Assembly (NCBI GenBank): GCA_019155205.2
Contig: JAHNZQ020000308.1
Location: 3,703,527 to 3,717,149 of the forward strand
Direction of reading: 5' to 3'
DNA length: 13,623 nucleotides
Source: Gracilaria vermiculophylla
Lineage: Eukaryota > Rhodophyta > Florideophyceae > Gracilariales > Gracilariaceae
Shown here: positions 1-9,339 of the stretch, one piece after another
Layout: each line of letters starts with the position of its first letter
How positions within the stretch are numbered: position 1 is the first letter of the stretch
The notes under the pieces: model-generated
What the model saw: only the letters and a program-made list of their open reading frames with translations
Told to the model about the DNA's origin: nothing
The model's database searches: none
Position numbers and translations under genes: made by a program

Positions 1-126
1 TCACGCTGCGCCTGCCGCCCGCCGCCGCCCCGCTCCCGTCGCGCCGCGCCCTGCGCCGCCCGCGCACCTTCGACGCCGCCCCCGCCGTCCCCCCCCCCGC
101 CCCCGCTCCGCCCCCCCGCCCGCGCG

Positions 127-173
<47 letters not shown>

Positions 174-183
174 CCACCTTGCG
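1..183 (+). other. C-rich leader upstream of the F-box gene
   Basis: This stretch is almost free of A and is dominated by C on the + strand. It has no stop codon in the frame of the downstream gene, so that frame stays open to the window edge and would read as a Pro/Arg/Ala-rich peptide. It may therefore be 5' UTR or promoter, or an N-terminal extension of the F-box protein beginning outside the window. No TATA-like element is visible. Confidence 0.5.
127..172 (+). repeat. Poly-C homopolymer, 46 bp
   Basis: An uninterrupted run of C fills these positions and ends 11 bases before the first ATG of the F-box gene. A tract of this length is prone to slippage and sequencing error, so its true length and the reading frame across it are uncertain. 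The mirrored strand is poly-G and could form G-quadruplex structures; that is inference. Confidence 0.95.
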
Positions 184-1128
184 ATGCCTACCACTTCTCT
201 GCTATCTGCTGCCTCCCCCGTCCCCTCGCCCCCCCTCCTCGCCGATGTCGCCGCCCGCCGTCCCACCGTTGGGCAGCAACCTCTGCGCAAGCGAATGAGG
301 AAGAACCTGCACCCCGCTCACGCGCGCTACCATGTGGCCGGTCCGGGGCCGCCGTCCGCGGCGCTGCCTCCCTCCGCGTGTCGCGTCAGTCTCCCCGACG
401 AGCTGCTCGTGTGCATCCTGCGCTTCGTCGACGACGCGTCGCTCCTGGCCCGCCTGCGAACCGTGTGCACCCAGTGGTGCCGCGTCATCGACAACACTCC
501 GGCCGTATGGGCGGACGTATCGTTCCGTCGCGCCTGCTTTGCACGCCGGGTCGTTCGTCACCAAAGACGCCTCGCATTGTCGCACCGATGCGGCTCACAT
601 GCCGTTGCTTTGGCCGCGCGCGCTGGTAATCAGTGGGCCTTCTTCCTCCAACGCTTCCTCTTCGACCGTCACACGCTGCGAGCCATCACCATTGCCCAGC
701 CCACTGCCTCCCTGCTCGTCACCGCCGGCGTCCAGTTCCAGTCGCGCCCGTTCCCCCCGTGGCATGACTGCGCCCCGCGCCCCGGCGGCGTGTGGATCGC
801 TGTACACGCCGCCCGATGGAGTCACGCATTGCACGACGCCGCCTCCGACGCCGCCACCTCATCGCGCCTGCTGCGCACCGCCCACGCACGCCTCGCCGTC
901 GAGCATCCTGTCCCGCCGCTCCCAGGCGGCGCCGTCGTTGGCATGATCCACGTGAGCGACGCAACGTACTGCGCCGGCGCCACCGCCTCCAGCGCCCCCT
1001 GCTGGGTATGGCGCATCGACCGCGCTGTCGCGCTCAGGCGCCCCGTGCGTTGCGCCGGCTTCGTCGGCCTCTGGCCCATGTCCGCCTTCCTCAACGACTT
1101 GGTCGTGCACGCCATGCTGGCGCAGTAG
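184..1128 (+). CDS. F-box domain protein
   Basis: This intact 314-residue ORF carries an F-box at about residues 68-115. The domain opens with SLPDELLVCILRFVDD, continues through LARLRTVCTQW, and ends with TPAVWADVSF. The LP start, spaced hydrophobic residues and late W fit the family. F-box proteins usually bind Skp1 in SCF ubiquitin ligases and choose substrates through their C-terminal part. Here the C-terminal 200 residues show no leucine-rich, Kelch or WD repeats that I recognise, so the substrate is unknown. The first 60 residues are low-complexity (Pro, Ala, Arg) with a basic patch near residues 35-41. The start is the first in-frame ATG, but the frame is open upstream to the window edge, so the protein could be longer. 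Codons are strongly G/C-ending, unlike the AT-richer DNA that follows. No intron is evident. Confidence 0.72.
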   Translation: MPTTSLLSAASPVPSPPLLADVAARRPTVGQQPLRKRMRKNLHPAHARYHVAGPGPPSAALPPSACRVSLPDELLVCILRFVDDASLLARLRTVCTQWCRVIDNTPAVWADVSFRRACFARRVVRHQRRLALSHRCGSHAVALAARAGNQWAFFLQRFLFDRHTLRAITIAQPTASLLVTAGVQFQSRPFPPWHDCAPRPGGVWIAVHAARWSHALHDAASDAATSSRLLRTAHARLAVEHPVPPLPGGAVVGMIHVSDATYCAGATASSAPCWVWRIDRAVALRRPVRCAGFVGLWPMSAFLNDLVVHAMLAQ

Positions 1129-1702
1129 CGCCGTGCTCACCACATGCCGCCGGGCGCGCTTATGTTTGCTTGTTTTGGTTTGCTAACTGTGATCCGTGCT
1201 TGTGTCTGTTCGCTTTACCTGCCTTCCGTGAACTGCTCGAGTTCGCTACGTATGTACCCTCGCATTAACGTTTCATACTCAACTCTGTACACTGACAGTT
1301 TGCCGCAAAGTAAAATTCAACTTGTGTCGCCTCTTTGGCTGTTCTCGATGGACGTCATGTGGTCCGGGTTTACCCGGACTCCATGCGGACATGTGTCCTG
1401 AAGGGCAGAGTGACTATGTTTGCCGTGTGGCTTCATTCTCCGTTCACGAACTTGCGCTGAAGGAATGATTGTTACATTGAGCATCCTAAAGCACTCGCTG
1501 AACATTTGGTGACAGCAAGGGTGTACTGCAGCCAACATTATGTCGCATTGGTGAAGCACCAACGTTAATCCCGCACGGGGTGTGGCACATCAACTCCTGG
1601 ACCATGCTACTAACTATTATTTCTAAGCAGCTCGTGATGGCCTATTTCGCACTTTCAGAACGCAAAGAACTGACGTGATTCCCTCACTTGCGCGCAACAC
1701 GA
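1129..1702. other. Intergenic, no gene recognised
   Basis: Composition drops sharply from the GC-rich gene to mixed sequence. Only short ORFs occur and none resembles a known protein. It presumably starts with the F-box gene 3' UTR; no canonical AATAAA is seen close to the stop. The one ordered element is a short perfect inverted repeat at 1362-1379 with 8 bp arms and a 2-base centre. Confidence 0.5.
1362..1379. repeat. Short perfect inverted repeat
   Basis: The arms GTCCGGGT and ACCCGGAC are exact reverse complements separated by TT. It lies about 235 bases past the F-box stop. It could be a hairpin in the 3' UTR or a palindromic protein-binding site. At this length chance is also possible. 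Confidence 0.4.
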
Positions 1703-2060
1703 GGTGAGTGCGGCTTATCGTGCTTGCGTCAGCGGCGCCATGTTGCTCAGCGTCAGCCCTTCACCGGTCAAGAATAGGAACACCGCGCAAAGCAGAGTGG
1801 CCAGCTCGCGTGGCCGCCCTGGCGCGCTCGCGCCTCCACGCCCTGCCGCGGGCAACATTGCACACGGCCGCCCGGGCGGCCCGGCGACCGGGCTCGGCGA
1901 GCGGTCTTCCGCAGCCGGGGCATGGCACGTTCCCGCGCCTTTCCCACGACGTCGATTCGCGAAATGGACGCGCTCCACCGTGCAATTTGCGCCTGAGGCG
2001 AAGATTCTGGCAGTGGTCGCGTGTGAATTCGGCGGCCCCGACGGAATCGCAGGGCTTATA
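1703..2060. other. GC-rich island in AT-richer DNA
   Basis: The segment is rich in CpG and GC, with runs such as CGCCCGGGCGGCCCGG, and is flanked by clearly AT-richer DNA. Three frames are open for 120-139 codons (two on +, one on -). That is expected by chance in GC-rich sequence, and none of the translations resembles a known family. It may be a CpG-island-like promoter, an exon fragment of a host gene, or a piece of another element. Function unknown. Confidence 0.4.
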
Positions 2061-4292
2061 CCGCGAACGCGAATGGGGATGAATCTAAAGTACGAGATTT
2101 GTTTTATCGCTCTTACCTTCTGATTCATGAACTCGGAAACGAAATTTAGAGAAATAATTCAACTGCACATCGATGAAAGTTTCTGAAATCAGGCCTACTG
2201 CGTATGGAAATTTTTCGTGCATCTCACAGATCAACCTGTGCGGTCGCCGGACACCAGTCTCATACATCATTGGTCACAACGGAATGAAACAACAATGATG
2301 ATATGCCTGTTGATCCGCTCGTACAGAATCAACACGTCCCTGCTCTTCGACGAGAATGACCGCATAGTGCTGTTTGAGTAGCGCGGTGGGAACGTCTAGA
2401 GGTCGCAAACGTTTGCAGGCGATGTGCAGCTAAGGTACCAGACAAACTGAGTTACCGCTTTTTCAATGCATGAATGAGTGCTATCACAGACCGAGCACAG
2501 AGATAGGGGCGCAAGACCTGCTATATTTTGGTGCACCGCAGCACGCTCGTAACCAATTTTGCTGATCTCACATGTAAGAGGTATGTTATCGCACATAGCA
2601 CGTCATGTAGGTTACAGAAGTTCGTAGTGCTTGCGGATATGGATAAATGGCTCGATATCGAAATCATAGGGGCCCCATCGGTCGTCTCACTAAAAAGTAA
2701 ATCCGATGACCAATGACAGGTTGTTCGACAGCCGGGCTGACAAGGGGCTGCCTCAGCTCTCCCAAGTGCGCTTTAAGCCACAGCACTGTTTGAGAGCGTA
2801 TGCCAGAGGGCGTCTATGTCATTCCCTTCTTTCTCCTTGAGCTCACTGAGATCTGACCATTGAGCAGTGTGATGGGCCCGAGATGTTCCACAGCTCGTGA
2901 ATGTATCAGATACCCCTCCAAGAATTCATTGTTTTCCACCGGCTCACAACAAGAAACTGGGAGAAGGCGAAGCATTTTACGGAGGCAATGATGAACAAGA
3001 GCACGACATAGCTTACGAAACCTTTCCATTGACTTATGACGCGCTACGGACTCTATCGTCTTCATCGCAACCAATTTTGTTCACGATTTTAATTTCTTGT
3101 CAACCTGTTTGTGCCTTACGGACAGCATGAAACCACAAATGGGGGTTCATGCGCTTAGTTTCTGTGAAAAGAATCTGTGCTAAGCAGCTCGCACATGTGC
3201 GGACCAATGCTCAGCCACAACTTTTAAACGGCGCTGATTAATTGTAGTAGTGTAGAATTTCTTATGCAGATTATAACCAATGTCATTGGCGTACATCTGT
3301 ACCCGCCTTCCAACTCTAATATGAAACAAAACCACATCCCTCTAAACACCCCTCAAATCAGGTGGGTGTTCGTTTGACCAGCACCGCGAGTTAGGGTTCA
3401 GATCGGTTAAGAAGAGCTTCTACATATTGCCACTCTTAACAAAATCCCCTGTTTTTATTGGAAACCATGCCTACATTTCTGGTCTACACTGGACTACACG
3501 TGTAAATGGTCAACCCCTAACCCAATCATTGTCGCTGGACACCGAAAGGGGGGCGTCAGTAGAACTGTAGTCCAAGCTACAGCGGGGGAATCGACTGACG
3601 GAGTAAGGAGTACGAGTAGGCGAAGGTAGAGGAGAGACTACGCAGCGACGTAGTTGAGTAAAAACGACCTATGGGCTTTCTTTTACTTCATTCCCCACTA
3701 TCCCCTCCACCAACCTCCTAAGATCGGCACGAGAAGACGAAGTACTAATTGACGGACTTAAAGTGCTGAAGAGTGTATGCAAGAACTACTAAAATTCTAA
3801 TAAAGCTGCAGGTATACGGGCGACGATGTGATGACGGCGGATGAGCAATACCGCCAGATTGTGTCGCTCGCGTGGCAAGTTCACAGCAACGGCAACGTAC
3901 CAGTACCATAATGGCAAATTACAGTAGATTTTTGGCGCGAGCTCTCTGGAGATCAGCTCCAGAGCCCTCGTCGCCTGGCACCTCACTCAACGCGCACATT
4001 AGCTACTAACGTAGCCTGGCTTGGCACATGGAAAGAGGTAGGAGATAATATAAGAAGAATAAAGTTTATTGAAAGTAAACAAAATCACGCGACGAGACGC
4101 GTGCCAGCTTTTTCCTTCTCCTCAAAAGCGATTGTGCTTTTTTGACCGTCGCACAAAGCCGTATACAAGACAATCCGGATTTTTGTACGTTTTTTTTGCT
4201 GTGACATCAAGTTTATCTCCGGATTGCCTTAAGGCAGAATCATGGCTTTCAGCACTCGCTCGCACGTTTTTGCGAAGTAAAATCGGTTAAAA
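2061..4292. other. Intergenic, no gene recognised; includes leader of the next gag relic
   Basis: Only ORFs shorter than 90 codons occur and I recognise none. A purine-rich stretch lies at about 3590-3660. The last 250 bases are AT-rich and precede the gag relic, so they could be its untranslated leader, with an LTR somewhere to the left. I could not find convincing LTR ends, a primer-binding site or target-site duplication. A small stem (GCTAC, TAAC, GTAGC) sits at 4001-4014. Confidence 0.4.
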
Positions 4293-6144
4293 ATGTCTTC
4301 TCCATTATTCAAACCAAGTACTAAAACCGGAAAAGCAATGAAAGATGTTGCCGTCTTCAGTTTACGCTCATATCTTCTCGTTGACGATTCTGACTCGCCG
4401 GTTAACATTATTCAGTCTCTTTGTGATGATGTTAGTCGGGCTTTGAAAGAGTATTTACCTTTTCCCCAAAGTATTTTGGATCCCACTTTTTTCAATGCAC
4501 CTCTCTTCCCGGTTGCTTTGGTCCGCGTTATTGTTATTCTCTATGGACTTGGCCTGCTTCCTACTGAGCTCCAAAATTTGCTAGGGTTAAGCAACGAAGA
4601 CTGGAGGGACAGATTTATCCAGACGCATTTATGGTTTATGAACTTTATCTGATCAGACCATGAAACCATGAGGGCAGGTATTTGCCTCTACCGTAATAGA
4701 AGATCGGCCTCAAAACTTTTTGTTGAAAATAGAGCTCGAAACCAAGCTGATAATCATTCAAAACGTTCCGATGGGAATTAACAAGCTCCAGTGCGTAGGA
4801 ATAGCTCTCCATAGGATGCTCCTGTTCCTGCTCAGGTTCATTATCCGCGTTCCAACAATATATCTTACGTTCCTCGTACGTCCTCGGACGACGAAGCTCG
4901 TATGAATGAGGCAACCTCTCGTTTTGGAGAACCGTAAGTTGCTCTATCTGGTGCCTGAGACACAAATCGTGCTCCGAAAGACACTCGCAAGGCATCTTAC
5001 TTCTTGCAGTACTTTAAGGATAAGTGCTTCACTAGAGACATCACTTAATCTATTGAATTGACGCTTCGTGATTACTCTATTTGTGCTCAGCAACACCGTC
5101 TAAGTGCATCTCCTCAAAATGCTGATTACTTTGTGAATACTCTTGATGGTCCTGCTCGTACTTTCTTTTTCAACCATGCAAACAATGACATATCTTTTAC
5201 TCACATGGCTGCGTTAATGTTGAAAGAGTACAACATTAACCTTGGCCGACTCCAAGTATAAAACATTTTGAACACCATGCGTATTGAAAAAGTAATGTCT
5301 GAGAATGAGATTACGGCGATGTCTAATGGATTAACGAAGATCATAATTACGATCCAGGAGCTCAAACCTCAGTGCCCGCCGCATTTTCTTTCTGAGAGCC
5401 ATGAGATTTGTTATCTCCGCAACGCTGTCTTAGGGATACCTTGGGCTAAACTCTTCATAAGCAATACCGTGACTTACCAGTACACACTCAATGGTTCCAT
5501 CACTGTTCTAAGAGAAGTTATGTAGCTAAAAGATGAGATCAAGGAATTTGCTGGATCCACCGCATCATCTACAGGTTTAAACACCACGCTGTTACAGCAT
5601 TATGGTGGACATCCCAAGTCGGTTCGCTAGTACCCTCCCCAAAGGTCTTCAGATTTTTCGAATAAGGGAAGTGGTGCCCAGCAGCCGTCCTTCCTGCAGA
5701 GATCATAGTGAAGAAAGTCGCTGTCGAAACGAATGTCACATGTGCCGTGCTCCGTGGAACCCAGGACATAGATGGAAACCTTGATCAATTCAAGACAACA
5801 TCCAGCAGCGCCTACGAGGGGGTGAAAAGGCCATCCATTTCATATCCGACCTCGTTCTTACGACGGAAGAAGAAACTGTTGATCATTAAGATCAAAACAG
5901 TGATCATAATCCTGAACCTGATGACAATGCTGTCACCAAATATGTTCACCTCTTCGATGAGCTAACTGAGAACACTAGTAATCAATATGAAGATATGGTG
6001 GAAAAGGCAGACAGGGAATGGTTTACACATCATGTGGCAGTGTACATGGTTAACAATGAACAAATTCATCCTGCCGGTAAACCTGAACATTTTTAGATGG
6101 ATTGCGAGGGAATCAGCCTCTCCGCCGTCTCCCGTCAAGATTGG
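4293..6144 (+). pseudogene. gag: Decayed retrotransposon gag (capsid plus zinc knuckle)
   Basis: One frame from the ATG at 4293 reads as a continuous protein to about 5700, broken only by stops at 4650, 4779, 4812, 4935, 4956, 5046, 5259, 5523 and 5628. It then continues one frame over, to about 6144, with stops at 5782, 5887 and 6094. The capsid-like part includes DYFVNTLDGPARTFFF and a MLKEYN motif, typical of Ty3/gypsy-like gag capsid domains where a short Leu/Gly-Pro-Ala-Arg block precedes the second helical half. A zinc knuckle follows at 5734-5775 (CHMC, then PGHRW). This matches the C-x2-C...PGH-x-C knuckle seen in some gypsy gags, with the last Cys changed to Trp. An acidic C-terminal tail follows. 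No protease or polymerase is seen downstream. It differs in sequence and knuckle type from the chromovirus gag at the right edge, so it is a separate and probably older family. Not functional. Confidence 0.7.
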
Positions 6145-6690
6145 TAGCTTTGCACCGAACTACCTTACCGACGCAAAAAGTCAACCGTAAGGTTGTTGAA
6201 ATAAACCTGACGCATATTTACGTCGCCCATCTCTCGAAGAAAGACAATAGATCGGGACCAAAAGGTTCCTGCTGTGGTACTGTCAGCCCACCTCTCGGGG
6301 TAGTAAAGCACAACGTCCGTTAGGAGTTTTTGTTGACTCCAAAGGCGCGTGTTCCTAAAGGTGGTCTCCGGGATCCGCTGTCGCGAGCCGGGGGAATTCT
6401 TCAAGGGGATCCGCAAATACCAAGCGGAGGGAAAGGTTCACTGGGCGGACAATGCTCCTACAGGCGCTGCTACGATGCGACCTGGGGATCGGCGGCTTAG
6501 AAACCTGAGTAGATCGATAAGAGGCTCCAACCGGAAAAATAGATGAAGACTCAAGGGTGCTTGTCTTTACTTCCCCAGAGATGGAGCTCAACCGGCAGAT
6601 TAAGTATCAAGCCGGGAGCCCGTCTCGGCAGGTCTCACTACTGTACTAATTACCTGCATTAATTATGTAAAATAAATAATATTTCTACCG
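6145..6690. other. No recognisable gene; end of the gag relic element or flank
   Basis: I expected the protease of the preceding gag relic here, but no DTGA or DSGA motif appears in any frame. Short ORFs of 65-83 codons on both strands resemble nothing I know. Composition changes near 6640 from mixed to AT-rich (6655-6685), just before the repeat-bearing region. This probably marks the element boundary or the insertion site of the next element. Confidence 0.35.
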
Positions 6691-6692
6691 TG

Positions 6693-7403
6693 CCTTAAGG
6701 ATTCTGTAGCGCACGTGGGCGAGATTACGCATCACGTGGCCCAGCTAAAAAAATACGAGCCCTTCTTAGGAATACTATACCTTAAGGCCAAACCACCCTA
6801 TTTCCGTAGGAGCCACTGTACTACACCCTCCTAAGGAATATAATACCATAAGGCCACGCCACCATTTTTCCCTTAGGAGCCACTGTACTACATACCCCCT
6901 TTCCTGAATTGCCCCACGTCCTCGAGGTTCTTCTTCCGCTTTCTTTATGCCTGGGGTGGCTCCTATCGGTGTTGTGGCACGTGCGGCCTTCGGCGGCTTG
7001 CCCGTTCTCTCCTTCAGGCGTTCCTTCCCTTCTCCATACTCCTGCGTGGCGGGATGCCGCGGGCTCGCGTTTCACTCCCTGCGGCGTTCGTGGGCTCTGC
7101 TCCTCCCTCACCCGGCTGCATCCGCTCCTTCTTGGTGTCACCTGTCGGTGCTACTGCGCCAGTTGGCAACGCGAGTGTCCGCGTTTTCCGGCGTACCGCG
7201 CGCGGTGCAAGCGCGCAGTTCCGTGGACGGAGCGTGGATCAGTCCAGCGAGGATACCGACCCCCTGGAGGCGCAAGTCACTCCGACTCCTTCGAGGTTAC
7301 TCTTTTTGGCAACACCCGCTTCTTCGCGTCCGCTCATCCTATCTCCGTGAAGGTGCCGGACTCATAAGTCTCTCGTCCGCATCTCCGTCGTTCTCCGTTG
7401 GAT
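6693..7403 (+). other. Possible 5' LTR and leader of a + strand retroelement
   Basis: The block sits between an AT-rich TATA-like stretch (6655-6685) and the first ATG of the downstream gag-like ORF. It begins with CCTTAAGG-type repeats, then becomes GC- and pyrimidine-rich after about 6900. That order suits a U3 with enhancer repeats followed by R/U5 and leader. I could not define TG...CA ends, a primer-binding site or a second LTR copy. Overlapping ORFs of 98-165 codons in the three + frames are probably compositional, though the one at 7054-7350 has a fairly protein-like end. Confidence 0.3.
6765..6892 (+). repeat. Two-copy tandem repeat, 66-67 bp unit
   Basis: The units begin with CTTAGGAATA (6765) and CTAAGGAATA (6831). 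Both end with the identical 19-mer TAGGAGCCACTGTACTACA (6807-6825 and 6874-6892). Middle parts share TAAGGCCA and CCACC with a few substitutions and a one-base indel. An isolated CCTTAAGG core also occurs at 6693-6700. Repeats of this kind are common in the U3 region of LTRs, where they carry enhancer sites; that role is inference here. Confidence 0.85.
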
Positions 7404-8592
7404 ATGAGCGCGCGCCCCGCGATGGTGCTCCATACCTCGCCTGATGCAGGTCGCCCGGCTTCGCCTCGGACTCCACGGTGGCGGCTTGACACGGCTCCCT
7501 CCGCAGTGGTGCATATAACTTCGAATCGATCCCCGATTGGTGTCAGGTCTCTCTCTTCAGGTGCTACCACGCGTTCAGTCGCTATCCACCCTGCATCGTA
7601 CGCCTTCGGAATGTCCTCTCCTACTCCGGCGCCGTCATCCCCTTCCAATCGTGAGGTGTATCACACCTCGACAGGAGCACCGTTCCATCCAGGAGAACAT
7701 TTCGATCATCGCGCCACGCGGGTGTTTGTCCCGTTCCACGATAGGCGCGTGAGTCTCCCGTGTCCCGTGGAGGACTACATTCACCATTTCGGTCCGTACC
7801 TACAGGCGATGCGATTCCGCGCCGTCCCGGAGATTGCGTGGAACGACCAGAAGCGGAACCGCGTCGATGCATACCGCGCCCATTGGCTTCATACTCCGGT
7901 ACATGGTGACAATGCTCCAACCACGGTAGAAAACTACGACACTCCATACCTGAGGTGCCCTGAAGAACGGGAGATCTAGACGCGACTCCAGGTACTGATC
8001 CACAAGGAGAGCTCGCACCAGAGAGCGGGGCGATACTTAGCCGATTACTCAGCCTCGCCTGCGGCGCGTTCCAGTTCCCGCGCCGCCGCCACCTCCGGCG
8101 TCACCGACTCCGCCGTTGGCATTGCCGTCCTCCACTGCAGGACCCGCGGAGTCCCGTCGGGGAGCTCCTGTCTCAGCCGATCCGCCGTCTGCAGCTCCCT
8201 TCGTGGCGGTTGTTGTCCCGTCAATGGAGGTGGCCGCATCGGGTGCACCGTCGGGAGGAGTCTCCTCTGAGGCTCTGGAGGCTGGCTTCCAGGAGTTGGT
8301 GCAGGAGTTCCTGATGACAGGCCGTCCTGCTCCGGCTTCTCCTGTGGAGGCTCTACGCGAGGCGCGTGCTTGGGTCTTAGAGCTCCACAAGGCCCGGACA
8401 GACCGAGCCTCGATGGCGGCCCTCAAGGACAGCCTGTCGGAATTCTTCGATAGCCAAGCGCTCACAGCGAAAGCGCGCCTCGAAGCGGAGTATTCAACGC
8501 GATTCGGTGACCTGCAGGTGATAGGACCGGAACCAATAAAAGATCCTCGGATGGAGCGGAAGCTCCACGAACAGTATTTCAAACATGCATAG
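7404..8592 (+). pseudogene. Broken gag-like ORF, probable N-terminal half
   Basis: From ATG 7404 the frame is open to a TAG at 7977 and reads on sensibly past it for about 20 codons. The coding signal then moves to the next frame, open from 8041 to a TAG at 8590. The first part is Ser/Pro/Thr-rich and ends in a region rich in aromatic and charged residues near 7740-7970. The second part starts with a proline run (PAPPPPPPASP), then becomes strongly helical and charged from about 8265 to 8590, with segments such as ALREARAWVLELHKA and AALKDSLSEFF. This layout fits the matrix-like and pre-capsid part of a Ty3/gypsy gag. There is no capsid C-half, zinc knuckle or pol on this strand after it. Its right end runs almost directly into the inverted pol 3' end. 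I did not recognise a specific family. An antisense accessory ORF of the - strand element is an alternative reading. Confidence 0.4.
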
Positions 8593-8728
8593 GCCGTGCT
8601 CGCGTGCGTAACGACACGAGGTGCCGCCGTGGGAGCATGCAGAAAGCGAGCAACGGCATCCTGGCGGCGAAAAAGAGAAATCTAGGTAGGGGATAGACTG
8701 CGGAGGCGAGAAACACTCCGGTTGGGGG

Positions 8729-8745
8729 CCCCCTCCCCCTTTCCT
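8729..8745 (-). other. Polypurine tract (3' PPT candidate)
   Basis: On the - strand this is a 17-base all-purine run, AGGAAAGGGGGAGGGGG, about 50 bases past the chromodomain end. In LTR elements such a tract survives RNase H and primes plus-strand DNA at the edge of the 3' LTR. It abuts the palindrome GGGGGCCCCC (8724-8733), and no TG-type LTR start follows immediately. Part of it is repeated at 12832-12847. Confidence 0.6.
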
Positions 8746-9339
8746 AAACAGAAGCGCCTGTGTGGAGAGGCGTTTCCGCACCAGATTGGCGTGGTATCGC
8801 CTAAGAAAGTTCTCCGGGATATGTACCGGAGGTTCTTCCGTGTCGTCCTTCGAAGTGTACCCATACCAGCAGAATCGGTACAGTACTCCTGCAGGGGTTT
8901 GTCTATACGAGACGATATGGTCCACCGCGTAAAGGATGTCACCTGCAGGGGTCATGATGGCATCGGGAGCCTCCAGGATTGGCTCACTGAGGGCGGTGAT
9001 GCGGTTCCCAGTATCCCGTGGTGCCGTCGCGTTTGAGGTGGTTGAATGAGGAATCTCCGCGCGGTGTCCCTGAGGTGGGGTGGCGGGCATTCCTGGAAGG
9101 CTGGGCATTGGGACTTTCGTCACCCTATCACGGGAGACGACATCCCGAAGCCCCTTCACCTCAATGGCGACAGTATCCCTGTAGGTGGCCAGGACTTTGA
9201 AGTGCCCTGAGGTGGTCGGCGCTAACTTGCGCGTCACGTCTTGCGGTTCATCGGAGTTCTCCACGGGTTTGTCGAGGAAAACCTCGTCGCTTTCCTTCAG
9301 GTGAGGACCTTTCATAACCTTCCGGTCGAAATCCTATTT
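8730..9339 (-). pseudogene. pol: Integrase C-terminal GPY/F-like module and chromodomain
   Basis: Two stops (TAA 9340-9342, TAG 9334-9336) separate this part from the integrase core, but the frame is the same. After DFDRKV and a charged segment comes a GPY/F-like module (about 9109-9228) with KLAPTTSGHFKVL, where the usual GPF or GPY reads GHF. A spacer of about 60 residues follows. The chromodomain is at about 8794-8931: YAVDHIVSYRQ, then FCWYGYTSKDDTEEP, ending ENFLRRY. The core W of the W-x-GY block is kept, while the W usual in the DTWEP block is Glu. In chromoviruses this domain targets integration to histone-modified heterochromatin. The frame runs open past the purine tract to 8494, overlapping the + strand gag-like ORF; that tail is unlikely to be real protein. 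Confidence 0.75.

Noticed and set aside
202..964. Several antisense and out-of-frame ORFs over the F-box gene
   Set aside because: They are Arg/Gly/Ala-rich shadows of a GC-rich gene. Only the 184-1128 frame has a domain.
1715..2128. 137-codon open frame on - across the GC-rich island
   Set aside because: The + strand is open there in two other frames over the same DNA, as expected from GC-rich composition. No family resemblance was seen.
2814..3130. ORFs of 77-86 codons on both strands
   Set aside because: They are short, overlap each other on opposite strands, and show no recognisable domain.
3388..3525. Telomere-like TTAGGG at 3391 and CCCTAACCC at about 3515
   Set aside because: Each occurs once, not as an array, and in opposite orientations. 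Chance is sufficient.
4645..4995. 116-codon ORF on -
   Set aside because: The + strand reads as gag in one frame across the whole stretch apart from point stops, so this is antisense shadow.
6947..7444. 165-codon + ORF upstream of the gag-like ORF
   Set aside because: Overlapping open frames in all three + phases and pyrimidine-rich composition point to leader or LTR sequence and not to a protein.
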